Shown here piece by piece: positions 1 to 12,126 of a stretch of 64,000 nucleotides of DNA. Source of the stretch: Tetracladium setigerum (lineage: Eukaryota; Ascomycota; Leotiomycetes; Helotiales). Below the pieces are notes generated by a model. It worked only from the letters and a program-made list of their open reading frames with translations, was not told where the DNA came from and searched no databases. The stretch spans positions 1,674,001 to 1,738,000 of the forward strand of contig PZJY01000003.1 in assembly GCA_031472005.1 (NCBI GenBank), in the 5' to 3' direction. Made by a program: the position numbers and the translations under genes. The stretch's first letter is position 1. Each line of letters begins with the position of its first letter.

Positions 1-1
1 G

Positions 2-331
2 CTCGTCCTGCGAATTAACCAACTTCCTCCACGGCCCATACCAGTTCCAGTAGCTGCCCCTGATCCACCGCAGCAAGTTCGACGAAACCGCCGTCCTCAA
101 CAACAAAATCCCTTCCAACAGCGTCACAATCCCAACAACCAACAACGTCGCGTAAACCCAAATCAAGCTCAAGCCCAACAGCCTGGAATCATGCCCGAGG
201 AAAACGAGGAGAGACAGAGAGCTTGGGTACAGATGTTTGTGCAAATGGCGTTGAATGACGAGGAAGATTTGGTGGAGTGGGATGACGAGGATGAGGATCA
301 TGGGCGATGGGAAATACCCGTCGGTCATTAA
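2..331 (+). CDS. 3' end of a Pro/Gln/Asn-rich protein gene (truncated by window edge)
   Basis: The frame is open from the first bases to TAA at 329-331, giving about 109 residues with no start inside the window. The visible part is low-complexity: a Pro-rich stretch, a Gln/Asn/Arg-rich middle, then a helical-looking segment with Trp and Met, and a very acidic Asp/Glu tail ending in ...IPVGH. No domain is recognisable. The open frame, strongly protein-like composition and stop placement support the C-terminus of a real gene lying mainly to the left. It converges on the minus-strand permease. A chance open frame is possible but unlikely given the compositional order. Confidence 0.6.
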   Translation, partial: LVLRINQLPPRPIPVPVAAPDPPQQVRRNRRPQQQNPFQQRHNPNNQQRRVNPNQAQAQQPGIMPEENEERQRAWVQMFVQMALNDEEDLVEWDDEDEDHGRWEIPVGH

Positions 332-753
332 ATTATAGAGGGGAGAAAATGCCCACGTATATCGGAGGCGGTTTATGCCAAAAGGAGAAGATAAGCGTGT
401 CAATAGTTGCACATTAATTAAAGTTACATAGCGAGGCGTTCATGTTGGATTTTGGAGGGAAGGTCTGGAATGACCTTGGAGTTGGTCGTCTTTTTGACGA
501 AGATGCGCTCATAATAGCCGGTCCGATCTCCCGTGAATTTTCTTGTGAAGCGAAACGTCAGAAAATAAAAACAGCTTACAGGTGGCCGGACCGGCCATTA
601 GATGCGAAAGAGAACGGCAAACATTCTTGACGTCACAATTGATCATCAGGTTACTCCAAACAAAAATAAGTGACACTTATTATAACTGCAAATATCCATC
701 CATTCATGACTTCGCTACCTCTATATTTCTATAATGTGGATAGATGGTGATCT
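332..753. other. Convergent intergenic spacer
   Basis: This lies between the 3' ends of the partial plus-strand gene and the minus-strand permease. It is moderately AT-rich, presumably carries both 3' UTRs, and shows no conserved coding segment. Confidence 0.6.
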
Positions 754-2747
754 CTAACTCTGCCACCTCTTCCAAAACATCCACCCATGCCCCACACTCC
801 CACTCCTCTCCCTACCACCTCTGCCATCCCTTCCCCTAACTCGCCACCAATAAACTGGCACTCCAGCTGCAATAAATGCAAGTACCACTAGCGTTTGAAG
901 CGGCTCCGCAAACACAGCTCTACTCAGTAGGAACAAACTCACGCAGCAGAATATTATGGGTGTAGTGATCCATGTCTTGTAGGGCCGCTCAAGATTTGGT
1001 TCACGCACGCGGAGGACGATCAGGCCGAGAACGGTGAAGAAGTAGAAGGTATAGCCCGCGACGCCGTAGAAAGTGACGAGCGTGCTGAATTCGCCGGTCA
1101 GAATGTAGAGACTAGTGAGAGCGGAGTTGAGAATCATGGCGTTGATGGGTGTGTAGAAGAGGCCGGTTTCTGAGTCGCCGAAGAGACGAGATAGGAGTTT
1201 GGAGAAGGCATTGCGGGTTTGGAGAGTGTTGATGTTGGCATTCTCGTCTGAAGTGCCAAACCCAATTTTGCCGAAGAGGGAAGGGAGGTAGCCTTCTTTC
1301 CCAGCGACGTAGACGAGACGGCCAGAAGTGAAGGTTGTGGCGTTCAAGGCGCCAAAACAGGAAGCGGAGACGATGAGTGCAAGGAGGAGGGAACCGATTG
1401 GGCCGAACACTTTGGAGCCGAACTGAACAGCAACTGTGTTGGTGCTGTTGATGGTTTGGAGGGGTAGGACAAAGAAGTAGGACACGTTTGCGAGTAGGTA
1501 GGAGAGGATTACGAGCGGCATTGCAGTGTGGATTACGCGGGGAAGATCGCGGGAGGGGTTGCGAAATTCGCCTACCACGTAATTGGTCTTTTAGGATGTT
1601 AGTTTGTGTTCCAAGATAAGAGAGGAATACAGTAGGAAGTGACAGAGGTGATGGGGGAGTGAGAAAGGGAGATTAAGCGAAAGGTGTGAGGGTGAAGATG
1701 GAAGGAAGAGGCGAGAAGGGGACATACATTATCCCAGCCATCAAAGGCCCATAATCCAGCATATAATGCGACCGCCCAAGAACTCGCACTTTGACTTGTC
1801 CCATCAAACCAGCCTTTGGTTTTCCAATCCTGGTTCGCTTCCCCTGTCGTACTGAATCCGGTTGCCGCAACCACAATGCCAATTACAGTGACACCTAAAA
1901 GTGCCACAAACTTGAAAAACATAAACATATCTCCCAATCTTGTCCCCAATCTTGTAGATATGCAGTTGAGAAACGTGACCGAGAAAAGTCCTATCAAAGC
2001 CATACCCTTGTTGATCCATGGATTGATACTCTCCGCTTCCGCCCCAATCGCTGCTCGAACCAGATACTCCCCCATAATGATCGAAATGATGGCGCTTGAT
2101 CCCGGCTTGAGAACAATCACCGCACACCATGTAAACAAAAACCCAAACACCTCCCCAAAAATCTTTGACAAGTAAACTTGCGCGCCGCCGTTTAATGGTA
2201 TTGCTCCTCCTAACTCCGCATAACTTGATGCTCCCGTCCACGCCAAAACTCCTGCGATGGTCCAGACGATCAGCGACGCTCCGGGCGACCCTGCATTTGA
2301 ATTGACCTGACTAGGAGAAGAAAATATCCCAGATCCAATGATCAAGCCCACTATTAATGATAAACCATTTAGGTATGTCAATGTCTTGTGTTTCTCCAAC
2401 GAGCCCCCTCCCAGCGCTGCCTGTCCATTTGAAGCAGATATAGGGGCACCTATTGGCGCATAACCATTGCCGGTGGTCGAGGATAGAGGAAAGAGATTCG
2501 GTGTAAAGTCGAAGGCAGAGGATATAGAGTACGAGCGGTTGTGCGCTCCTGGTCTGCCATTCGCAGCTGGATTCCTTTCATCGAGAGGGTCGTCTTCCTC
2601 GAGCGACAGCTTCCGAGAGGAGGATATACCAGAGCGAGAAGAATCGATAGAGGTTGATGTACGGGGACCCGGGGAGCTCGAGGCCAGACTGGCTAATTCG
2701 AGGGAATCGCGCGCGTGGGGTTGAAGGTTGGAATAGTTGCGCGACAT
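754..2747 (-). CDS. L-type amino acid permease (APC/LAT family, MUP-like)
   Basis: Two exons, 2747-1728 and 1587-754, give about 617 residues. The intron (1588-1727, 140 bp) has a GTATGT donor, a CTAAC branch motif just before the acceptor and phase 0; the splice joins ...AFDGWDN to TNYVVGEFRNP, a conserved block of fungal LAT-type permeases. An N-terminal tail of roughly 120 residues, rich in Ser/Arg/Pro, precedes about 12 hydrophobic helices starting at the typical TM1 motif GLIIGSGIFSSP. The family moves neutral amino acids (methionine and related) across the plasma membrane; the exact substrate cannot be read from sequence. The start is the first ATG of the long frame. It shares a 398-bp divergent promoter with the leucyl-tRNA synthetase. 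The tail probably carries phosphorylation or trafficking signals (inference). Confidence 0.9.
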
Positions 2748-3145
2748 GGTATTGTGGTTGTCTTCAGATTCCCATTGCCGAAGGAGAAGCGTAGAATTGA
2801 AGTCGGTGGGAATGATTATAGGTGCTAGACCATATCGATTCTCTCACGAGAATTAAATATAATTATACAGTAGAGAGAGGAAAGCGTGAATATCGGCCGT
2901 GGAAGTTGTATAAGAAAACGTGCGAATATGATGTTTGTTGAGATCCCTTTCTATTCCCTTGTGTTGCTGTCAAAACCTCCGAAACCAAGACTTCCCCGCC
3001 AAGGCTGTGAGGTTACGCTTGGACCGTCAGGCCTTGGCGACTTGGGAATCTGGGACAAGCTTCATGCCAATATCAACTGCAACAAACAACACCACAACAT
3101 TCTCCACAATGAAGCTATATCTATAGCACAAAATGCTGCCGAGAA
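2748..3145. promoter_or_regulatory. Divergent promoter between permease and mitochondrial LeuRS
   Basis: A 398-bp spacer separates two divergent start codons. It contains an AT-rich stretch near 2840-2870 but no unambiguous TATA box or binding site. Assignment as promoter rests on geometry only. Confidence 0.55.
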
Positions 3146-6100
3146 ATGATGCAGAGGTTATCCGGCAGATATGCGAGGCGACTGCCAGTTTGGCTGAGCT
3201 GTCATGGCAGAGCTATCACAGGTCAACGACTGAGTCACAGCCATGAGCCATCAGGTACAATTCATCCTGAACTTCCAATTCTGCGCACCTTGGACAAAAA
3301 ATGGCGTTTGAAGTGGTCAGAAGAGGCCCAAATGGCCGTGGACAAGGAGACCCGGTCTGGAAATCCAGCGAAAAGTGGCGGGGATATAAAACGGGAGAAG
3401 GAGAAAAAGTACATTCTACCAATGTTCCCATACCCATCTGGGACCCTTCATCTTGGACATTTCAGAGTCTACACGATCTCCGACGTTCTATCGCGCTTTA
3501 GACGAATGCAGGGTCATGATGTTATGCATCCAATTGGGTGGGATGCTTTTGGATTGCCAGCAGAGAACGCGGCTAGGGACAGAGGTCTGCCTCCGGCAGA
3601 ATGGACGAAGCACAACATCCAGGAGATGTGGAAACAATTAGAAAAAATGAATGGCCAGTGGGATCTGCAAAGGGTACGTGTCATTGGAAAACTATCACAG
3701 AGACGAAACTCACTCCTTGTAGGAATTTGCAACTTGCGACCCAAAGTTCTACAAACATACGCAGCGATTGTTCTTACTTCTTCATGAGCGCGGGTTGGCA
3801 TATCAAGCAGAGGCTCTCGTCAATTATGATCCGATCGACAAGACAGTGCTTGCAAACGAGCAGGTAGATGCCAGTGGCTGCTCATGGAGATCTGGTGCCA
3901 AAGTAGAAAAGAAGATGTTGAGACAGTGGTTCTTTAAGATCTCAGAATTTCGACAAAGCCTCCTTGACGATCTGGATCATTTGGCTAAGGATAATGCATG
4001 GCCGGAAAGAGTGCTGACGATGCAGCGGAACTGGCTTGGAAAGTCGACTGGAGCTCAGATCAAGTTCTCCGTTACGGCCGATAATGTAAACGATATTTCA
4101 GATATCCAAGTATTCACCACCAGACCAGATACGTTATTTGGTGTGCAATACCTAGCTCTTGCCTCGACACACCCACTCGTGCGAGAGATTGCGAAAACAG
4201 ATGCCAAACTCCAACATATCCTTGATGAATTCCCATCTCTCCCAGAAGATTCGAAATTGGGTTATCTTCTCCCGAATGTTCGCGCAACCAGTCCTCTTAC
4301 AACCGATGAGAGCATAGCTCAAGCAACAAGATCTTCTATTCCGGTATATGTCGCCCCTTACGTATTGGGAAATTATGGTGATGGGGCCGTAATGGGAGTT
4401 CCAGGTCACGATGCTCGAGATTATGCATTTTGGAAGGAAAACAATCCGGATGAGCCTGTCCGAACTGTCGTAGAACCTCCCACAAAATCTACAGAAGTCA
4501 ACAACACTGCACCTTTTGTTGGTAAAGGCGTTCTCACTTTTCAGAACGGTTCATATGCTGGGCTATCATCCGACGAAGCCACCAAACAGATCTTGGCACA
4601 CCTCGAAAGCGAAGGCCTCGGATCAAGCGCAGAGACCTGGCGTCTGCGAGACTGGCTGGTAAGTCGACAGCGTTACTGGGGTACTCCGATTCCCATAGTA
4701 CACTGCGGCTCCTGTGGCCCTGTTCCAGTTCCAGAAAATCAGTTACCTGTTGAGTTGCCCAAAGGAGTCATCGATTGGACCAAAAGCAACGGAAATGAAC
4801 TTTTCAATGATCCAGCGTGGCTACACACTTCTTGCCCCAAGTGCGGCGGCGAAGCGAAACGAGAAACAGATACCATGGACACTTTTGTAGACTCCAGTTG
4901 GTATTTTATGCGATTTCCAGACTCCAAAAATGCAGAGCAGCCTTTCTCTCCACAGTCGGCAAATGCTTGCCTGCCTGTGGATCTATATATTGGAGGAGTA
5001 GAGCACGCTATTTTACATCTACTATACGCGCGTTTCATCTCAAAATTTCTGGCAACTACTCCTCTATGGCCAGCAGGCACTTCACCGGAAATCCTAGGCG
5101 AGCCTTTCAAAAAGGTTTTGACTCAAGGCATGGTTCATGGAAAGACCTACTCCGATCCTTCAAGTGGGCGATTTCTAATGCCGAACGAGGTCAACCTCAG
5201 CAATCCAGCCAACCCTATCGTTGTCAAAACAGGAGAGACTGCTACAATCACCTTTGAAAAAATGTCAAAATCAAAATACAATGGCGTGGATCCAGGAACC
5301 TGCATGGATAAATACGGGACCGATGCAACCAGAGCACACATGTTGTTCTTGGCCCCGGTGAGCGATGTTCTCGAGTGGGACGAGAACAAGATCAGCGGAG
5401 TTGTCAGATGGCTCAACAAAGTCATCAATCATATCTACACTTTAGACATCACGAAACTTCCAAACAAGGAAGAAGTGTCACCATTCCAGTACTTCGTGTC
5501 CCAGGCTGGAACAGCCGAAAAATCGACAGAGGTAGACCTAGAGAGCGAGAAGAAATTTTGGCGCTCCGTCCAAGATACCATTCGAAGCGTAACGGACGCC
5601 TACAGCGAAACCTACTCTCTCAACACAGTTGTGTCAGATCTCATGACCCTAAGCAACAACATTATTGACTATGCGGCCAAATCCAAACAAAACGACAGCC
5701 CCAACGCCCAGGGATCCTCATCTCTCGTATATCACGCCAGCTCAGTTCTCATTCAGCTCATGGCCCCAATTACCCCCGCCGTCTCCGAAGAGCTCTGGCA
5801 TATCTTACACCCTTCTCGCTCAACAACTTCTAGCAATTCAATTTTCAATCAGCCCTTCCCAACCCTCGACAAAAGCTACGACCTCCTCGCCCCAGCAAAA
5901 CACACCTGTGCCATCCAAATTAATGGCAAAATGCGTCTTGCGGTTGAGATTCCTTCTGCGCCGGAGCATTTGCAAGGAGAGGAGCTGGCGAGCTGGGTGA
6001 GAGCGGAAATTTTGAAGACAAAAGAGGGGAAGGAAAGGTTGATGGGTGAGGGAGACAGTGGGAATGTGGGGAAGGGGAAGTTGGGGAAGGTCGATATTAG

Positions 6101-6158
6101 ATTGGCGAGGAAGGTGATTGTGGTTCGTGGCGGAAAGACGGTGAACTTCGTTGTATGA
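3146..6158 (+). CDS. NAM2: Mitochondrial leucyl-tRNA synthetase
   Basis: Exons 3146-3673 and 3723-6158 give about 987 residues. The 49-bp intron (GTACGT...TAG, phase 0) joins ...QWDLQR to [14 protein letters not shown], which matches the bacterial/mitochondrial LeuRS block. The class I signature HLGH lies at about residues 102-105, KMSKS at about 689-693, a zinc-ribbon-like pair CGSCG...CPKCGG in the middle, and a CP1 editing domain with the TRPDTLFG motif. The first 40-60 residues are Arg/Ser/His-rich and low in acids, consistent with a mitochondrial presequence. It charges mitochondrial tRNA-Leu; yeast Nam2 also assists group I intron splicing, which cannot be inferred here. The start is the first of two tandem ATGs. 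Its length is close to the fungal family norm. It is intact. Confidence 0.95.
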
Positions 6159-9100
6159 TCAGTTATGAGGATGGTTAATGGATAGAGGGTGTATGTGTAT
6201 AAAAACAAGTGTTGTATTATATGTAGAAATATCAACTCCTCCAGGTCTAAAACTGACATTAAAGTGCAGCTTTGTCGACTCAGTTGAGTGGGGAGATACA
6301 AGCAGCAAAATCGTGACCACAGCTACAGTTTAGAATACTGGAAGTACTCAGTTAGAGGAATGCAAACCAATACTTGAGATGTTCGTTCCGTGCTTTCCAG
6401 CAATTTGCAAAGATGTTTAGGGGCGGGTGGTATGAAAATGTCAAATGCAAGTCTCATCCTTGAAGATAAAAGATCTAAATGCGCCTTGATTGATCCTAGA
6501 AATGGTGTAAGAGTTTTCTAAGCTTTTGAGTTCTTTTTTTTTATAAGTTAACGGTGCCAATGGTTTTGCCACACGGAACACAACTTGGTCTCTCTATCGA
6601 CCGTGATTCCTGCTTTCCATGATCCATCCTTGATTAAATGTTTCTAGATTTATTTTGGATTACTCCTTTTTCCCCTTTCTGATCAAATTAAACACTATGT
6701 TTCCTTCGAATATTGAGGTTGAATAGTGTTGGCAGCTGGGTATTCGATGGTTCTTGCATTGTCTCTTGGTGTTACTACGCTAAAATACCTTGATCGAAAC
6801 CTGAATGTCCAAACACGACGAATAGAAGGGCAGATTGAATAAGAATAGGTTGATCATAGAGAAATTGAAGTTTAAAAGTAAATTATGAAAGGAGGATTCT
6901 TGCGTGGTTAAATTGTTAATGAACTGGCAAGTGAGCCAGCCGTCTTTGGCTCGCTAGCAATTTCTGAACTTCATCGCGAGAGTTGATTTGATAATCGACT
7001 GATGGAAAGCTTTGCTATAGAGCCATCCTAGTATTCAAGCTATAGTACATGGTTATGTTTTGCCGCTATTACTGGAAGTTGCATTCGAAATTTGTCCAGT
7101 AATGTGCGGAACGGAACTGCTTGATCTGCATTTGCGCCAGCATGCCACTAGAGTTGGAGCGCCTTGCTAGGCTGTAGACGCTCAATAGGAAAGCTTCTTT
7201 ATATCAAATACTGACGAGATGGCGGTGCTGATAAACGTGTTCGCGATGGATGTGATGGTGATAGTCACACTGGTTCTCCGTGCTGAGTACAACTGAAGCG
7301 TCCTCCATCGCTTGCTCCTCTCAAACACAAACAAACAGCTCTTCCTTGTTAACCTTCTCGATTGTAATTCGTTGTTGCCTATGGATATCTTCGTGATTTG
7401 GACATACTGTCGCATCGTTGGATGCTAGGAAGGGGAGATATCGGTCGTTGGTACCGAATTGATTGCGAGTTGTGGTTCCACAACTGACCTGCAGCTTGCT
7501 GAGTGTTAGCCCTCTAACACTTGAGAGAAATGGAGGGAATCAAGACAAATACCTCATCCCACCTATAATTGAGTGTTCGTATCTCTATCGGGAGTCCTTA
7601 GAGTCGTCAACTTACTACTCATGTTCAACGGCATACGATTCTGTTCCGCCAATCTTCGCCGCTAGCGCGTTGCTGACAAGCGAAGATCACAACCCCTTTC
7701 CTGTCACCGAAGATGGGAAAAGTAGCCGCAAGAAGAAGAGTGATATTCATCCTTTACTGACACGGAGAAATTCAAATCCGTACATCACAAGTCAACAAAA
7801 CAGCAACCGAAGCGTGGATGTGCTGTACAAACAGCACACACTCACCTAACAAACGGCGTAGAAATGAGCCAAGTGCATTGCAAGCACCACGACCAACCAC
7901 CCTAACTCCAAATAGAGCTACAGTTGCGACTTAACAATTCTGACTGTACCGAGGAGGAGAGAACTTGGGAAATACCTCACTGCTGTTCCGCGCTGAGTGG
8001 CTAGCTCGAGGCGAACGCGAGGGAGGATGATGGGAATTGGGCCGAGTTGCATCCGGTGGTGCCGTATTGTGGCTTCCCGAGTATCTGTAGCCGTATCCCA
8101 ACTTGGAAGTCGCTTGGGGAATAATGGGGGTTTAGCTATGGAAAGGATGGGAATATGTCGACCTTCGAATACTGGTCAGGGCAGTTTTTGTTTGTTTAGA
8201 ATCACGTGATATGTTTCAATACCCGGAAATTTTGTCTCTGCGGAGTGAGGATGCTCTGAACGGCTCAGACGAGAGTAGTTTAATGTACGCTAATATCCTA
8301 ATGAAATGGAATATTTCTTGCTGTGATTATAAAATATAAACTCTCGCATGTGAAGACCTTGTAAACACGCAACAGTTCTACCTTACTTATCGCCATCCAA
8401 CAATTAAAACACTCATCAAATCTGACAGTGATGATGCTCCACTTGAGGCAAATCTCACGACTGCCCTCTCGAAGTCAAGCGAGCGAATGGTGTGAGGGTC
8501 TGATATCTCGCTCTTGTCCTCGTTTCTCGTGAGTCTTGAAAAGGCTAGGGTATTCGGCCAGTTTATCCGGGAACATTTCGTCTTGGGTCCTTTTGTGTTA
8601 TTCTTCCCGAGAGCTGTTTATTCTACCTTGCAGACTTGCCTTCGAGATGACTGACTACCTATCTATCGATATTCATGATTACTATTGTTGCGCTTGTTAG
8701 GCGTAGGAATAGGATCGATATCGTATTCCGGCACACATGGGTCTTCTCAACTGCTGCCTGGAGGAGAGGACAATATGAGAGAAGAAACAATATTTGTGGC
8801 GATATATCTGTACCATACTATAAAAGAAGCTCGATAAATGAGTTACTGTATGTGCTTTCGTGATATCAAATTTCGATGTTCATCTCTCATGTTTCAAGTT
8901 TTCCTCTACGGCCGGGTCGGGAATGATCCAGATTTTGAAAAGGGGAAGAAGCGGCGACAACGCGATGCCCGTGTCCAGATCCTGGTCTCTGGATAGACGA
9001 ACCGAAATGGATCAAAATAGAACTGTACATGCAAGCAAGCATGCGCAAATGTAGGAACTAGGAAGAAACAAATCACAGGCCCTTGTATCTAGCAAATACC

Positions 9101-12100
9101 CACTTAGCTCGGCTAATGCTCGAACAGAATGAACTGGGCGTGAGGCAAAGAACATCATTCGGCATTTGCGCTCGGCCGCTTCGAGCCGTTTTCTCTTCTT
9201 TTTTTCATTGCCGCGTTTAGGGCAATGATCGGGTAGGTAGAGTAGGGTAGGTATTTGTTTTTTCCCCATTGTCCAGAATTATCAGCTTCTTTGGAATGAG
9301 ACAGGTGCAGAAAGGACCGTTCTTCATAGAACAATTCTCGAGACTGAACCAACCGGGGTTTGCTCGTGCAAAGCTAAGGTAATTAAAACATTTTGCATTA
9401 CCCCGCAACCCACGTACTTAAATGCTGCATTGCTGACACTTTTGGTCGGAGAATGTCATTCAATGATCGCACCCTGTTCCATGCCAGGACGTCTTTTATA
9501 ATCCATCTTTACTCCATCTTTTTCCCAATCTCATGCCAACGTTCTAGAAAATGATGATGCACCTTCCGGATTCCGAACCTAAACGCCTAAACGAGAGAAT
9601 GAAAAGAAAAGAGGCTCCCCACAATCCCGAGGCGAACACACCCCGTGCTTTCTCGGGCCTACTGTACCTTCCCCTTCCCTTGGGTTACACAACTCATCCT
9701 AGCTGTCAAGCCATCTTCAGGGAATACACGGTTCCACACTTGGTCCCGCATTTACAAGGAAGACACATTAGACGCCGGATGAGGAAAAGGCTGTTTGCCC
9801 GCCGCACAAAAAGGTGGGACAAACTTTTGATCGTGGCTTTTTGTGCGATTAGCTCTTTGATGGGTTGACAGTTTTGAGAGGGTCGCTTGGGTCTTCTGCA
9901 GTCGACCGACATCGAGACTCGAGGACTGACATCTTGACTTGGAGTTGGGACCGTACTTCTAGCGTGTTCCCCGATAGAGTTGCGAGAGATGTAATATGAA
10001 ATCTTAGTAAAGAAATGTTGGAAACATCTCTATCGGTCCTTCTAAGATGAAATATTCTTGAGTTTGCCACCAGTTCGTCTGTAGTTTACAGCAATCCAAT
10101 CCGCAACGTTACTTGATTATTTGGATTTTCAAGATTCAGCAGTCGGTATGCCAACCCCTGAAGATACTTGCTTGCGTTCTTTCCCTTCCCCTACCATCTC
10201 TGGGGGAAAGCCATGGCCTCGGAATCACCGATACCAAAAGAAAAACCGTCATGCCTTGAAGTTTGAACTGATCGCATTCATTCGAGGATTGATTTGTGCA
10301 GCCAAAAAGTGCATGGAACAGGAGGAGATTGTTCCTGCAAGCTTCCAGCTTCCAAACCTCCAACCCCCTGCAAGAAACGGGTTCTCTATCCCAAATCTCA
10401 GGAAAACCGTACCAGAAATTTAGAGGATCCTTTTTTGAGAGTTCACATCTGGGGATATCTACCATATTTGACCTCAATTGTACTCCGCAAGCGAAGGCGC
10501 TAGAATGTCGTAGGAGGCTGAAAATTCAGGGTAAAGTTGCAGTTTGATGCTCGGTTGCCCAGTCCGAAGGTGGTGAACATGCTAAATTAGACTCCGGATT
10601 TAACATTTAAGCTCACCCCACCAGCGCCAACTCTTCATTTATTAGCGTTGATCACACCGCAGGCTAACAACTGTCCTATGAAGCGGCCGCCTTGTCTGAA
10701 GAGATGGTGTTCTGGGAGATTAAAGCAAGCCATGTTTCGAATGAAAATCCCAATCATATGGCTTAGAGAAGGCTCATCTTCCATTTTTATTGCTTTGCGC
10801 TTCGCGAAGCTGGACGGCCTCGTATAGGCCTTGGCAAACGCCATGGCATTAACGTCGCCTCTCGGCTAGAGGGGCGTGATCGGAATCGAATTCCTCACGT
10901 TGGAGAGCATCTTGTTGCGGTGTCCAAATTCTCCTTCCCAAAGAGCACTAACCGCCATCTCTCCATCACTCAGATAGGGCCAAGAATCATGGTGTTTCCT
11001 TGAAGGAGGTATGTGCAAAAGACCAATCTTGCCGGCGTACCGCTGGGATATCACAACAGTTCGCCGCTGGCCTTTTCCATTCGACATTTTCGTAAGCGTG
11101 ATACCGATCCCATTGGCGAAGAGAACGCTGTGCTTCTTGGGGTGGCTTGTTTGATGAAACAATATCTGGATGTTTTGCGTCCGGCCATGCTGACTGGTAG
11201 GGAATAACAAGTGTGTGTGAGAGAGAAGAGCAGTTCATCCAGTGCGATGGTTCGCAAACCCTCCATCTCCAATCCCATCGATTTCCTTCCGAGCGGAAGG
11301 GGTGCAAAAAACGTTTTGGGGTTGGCAGCTCAATGTCTCAGGGGTCCGCCGTTGGTGGAAAACGTCCTTGCTCCCCTCGCTAAGCTGAATGAAGATAATA
11401 TGGCGTCTCGGACACAATCTCCTTCTGGTCTCGACATCCGCAGCGCGGGACAGGGTTCTGCCCTCCATGTGTCTGATCCTTTGAGGATTAATGATTTTAA
11501 TCCCTGCGCGTCAACGTCTTTTGATCATTCCGCAATGATCACCACCACGAGAGTCGAATTTAGGCATTTGTCTCCAGAGGTCATCATCCGGCCAATGAAG
11601 GGACACTCGATCCGTAGAAGTACTGTAAGACCCATCACAAATGCAGATCGCTCAAGCCAGCCACCACCTTTCCTCGTCTGGGTCTGGCCTTTGGGGGTGG
11701 TCTGGCTGTAGAAGTAGAAGACATGATTTGATTAGACCCTTGAAGGAATAGACTTGGATGGAAAGAGAACAGGAGAGAGACAGGCGCCATGGGGGCGGGA
11801 CCCAACATGGCCTTTTCCTCCTTACTGAGAATGTGAAAAGCATGCAGAGAAGGTACCCGTTCCCTTCCTCCCATGGCTTCCTCGCGAGGCTTGTATGTCC
11901 GTCAAGGCATCACGCTCGTCTCCCCTGCAGGTCTTGTCAGGACACACGAATCAAAGCTTAGCCCGACAGCTTCCATGTCGACTCTCTCCAGTCTTCTTCT
12001 ACTTCTGCATTCGCATGTTGAGCCAAAAGCAAGATAGACTCTCTCTCTTCGACGTCGAGAGTCCCGACCTGCATCACCGCCGTCCTCCACTACTCCGTCT

Positions 12101-12126
12101 TCGACAAAATCCGGAAGAATGTACCG
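6159..12126. other. Long gene-poor interval upstream of the VIB-1-like regulator
   Basis: About 6 kb with only short, compositionally random open frames on both strands. The left half (6.2-7.2 kb, 8.2-9.0 kb) is AT-rich and stop-rich. Frames at 7463-7849 and 11211-11711 are the longest on the plus strand but resemble no family and lack convincing splice continuity. The right end (11.9-12.1 kb) is pyrimidine-rich and may be the 5' leader of the downstream gene. No tRNA, repeat family or transposon is visible. Confidence 0.5.

Noticed and set aside
7463..7849. 128-codon plus-strand open frame
   Set aside because: No recognisable motif, mixed composition, no splice extension, and it lies in stop-rich DNA; length is within chance.
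10840..10920. Sequence with GATCGGAATCGAATTCC suggesting a tRNA T-arm
   Set aside because: No matching acceptor stem, D-arm or anticodon arm could be built around it.
11211..11711. 166-codon plus-strand open frame upstream of vib-1
   Set aside because: Overlaps several open frames on the other strand of similar length, no domain, no continuation; looks like chance in GC-balanced DNA.
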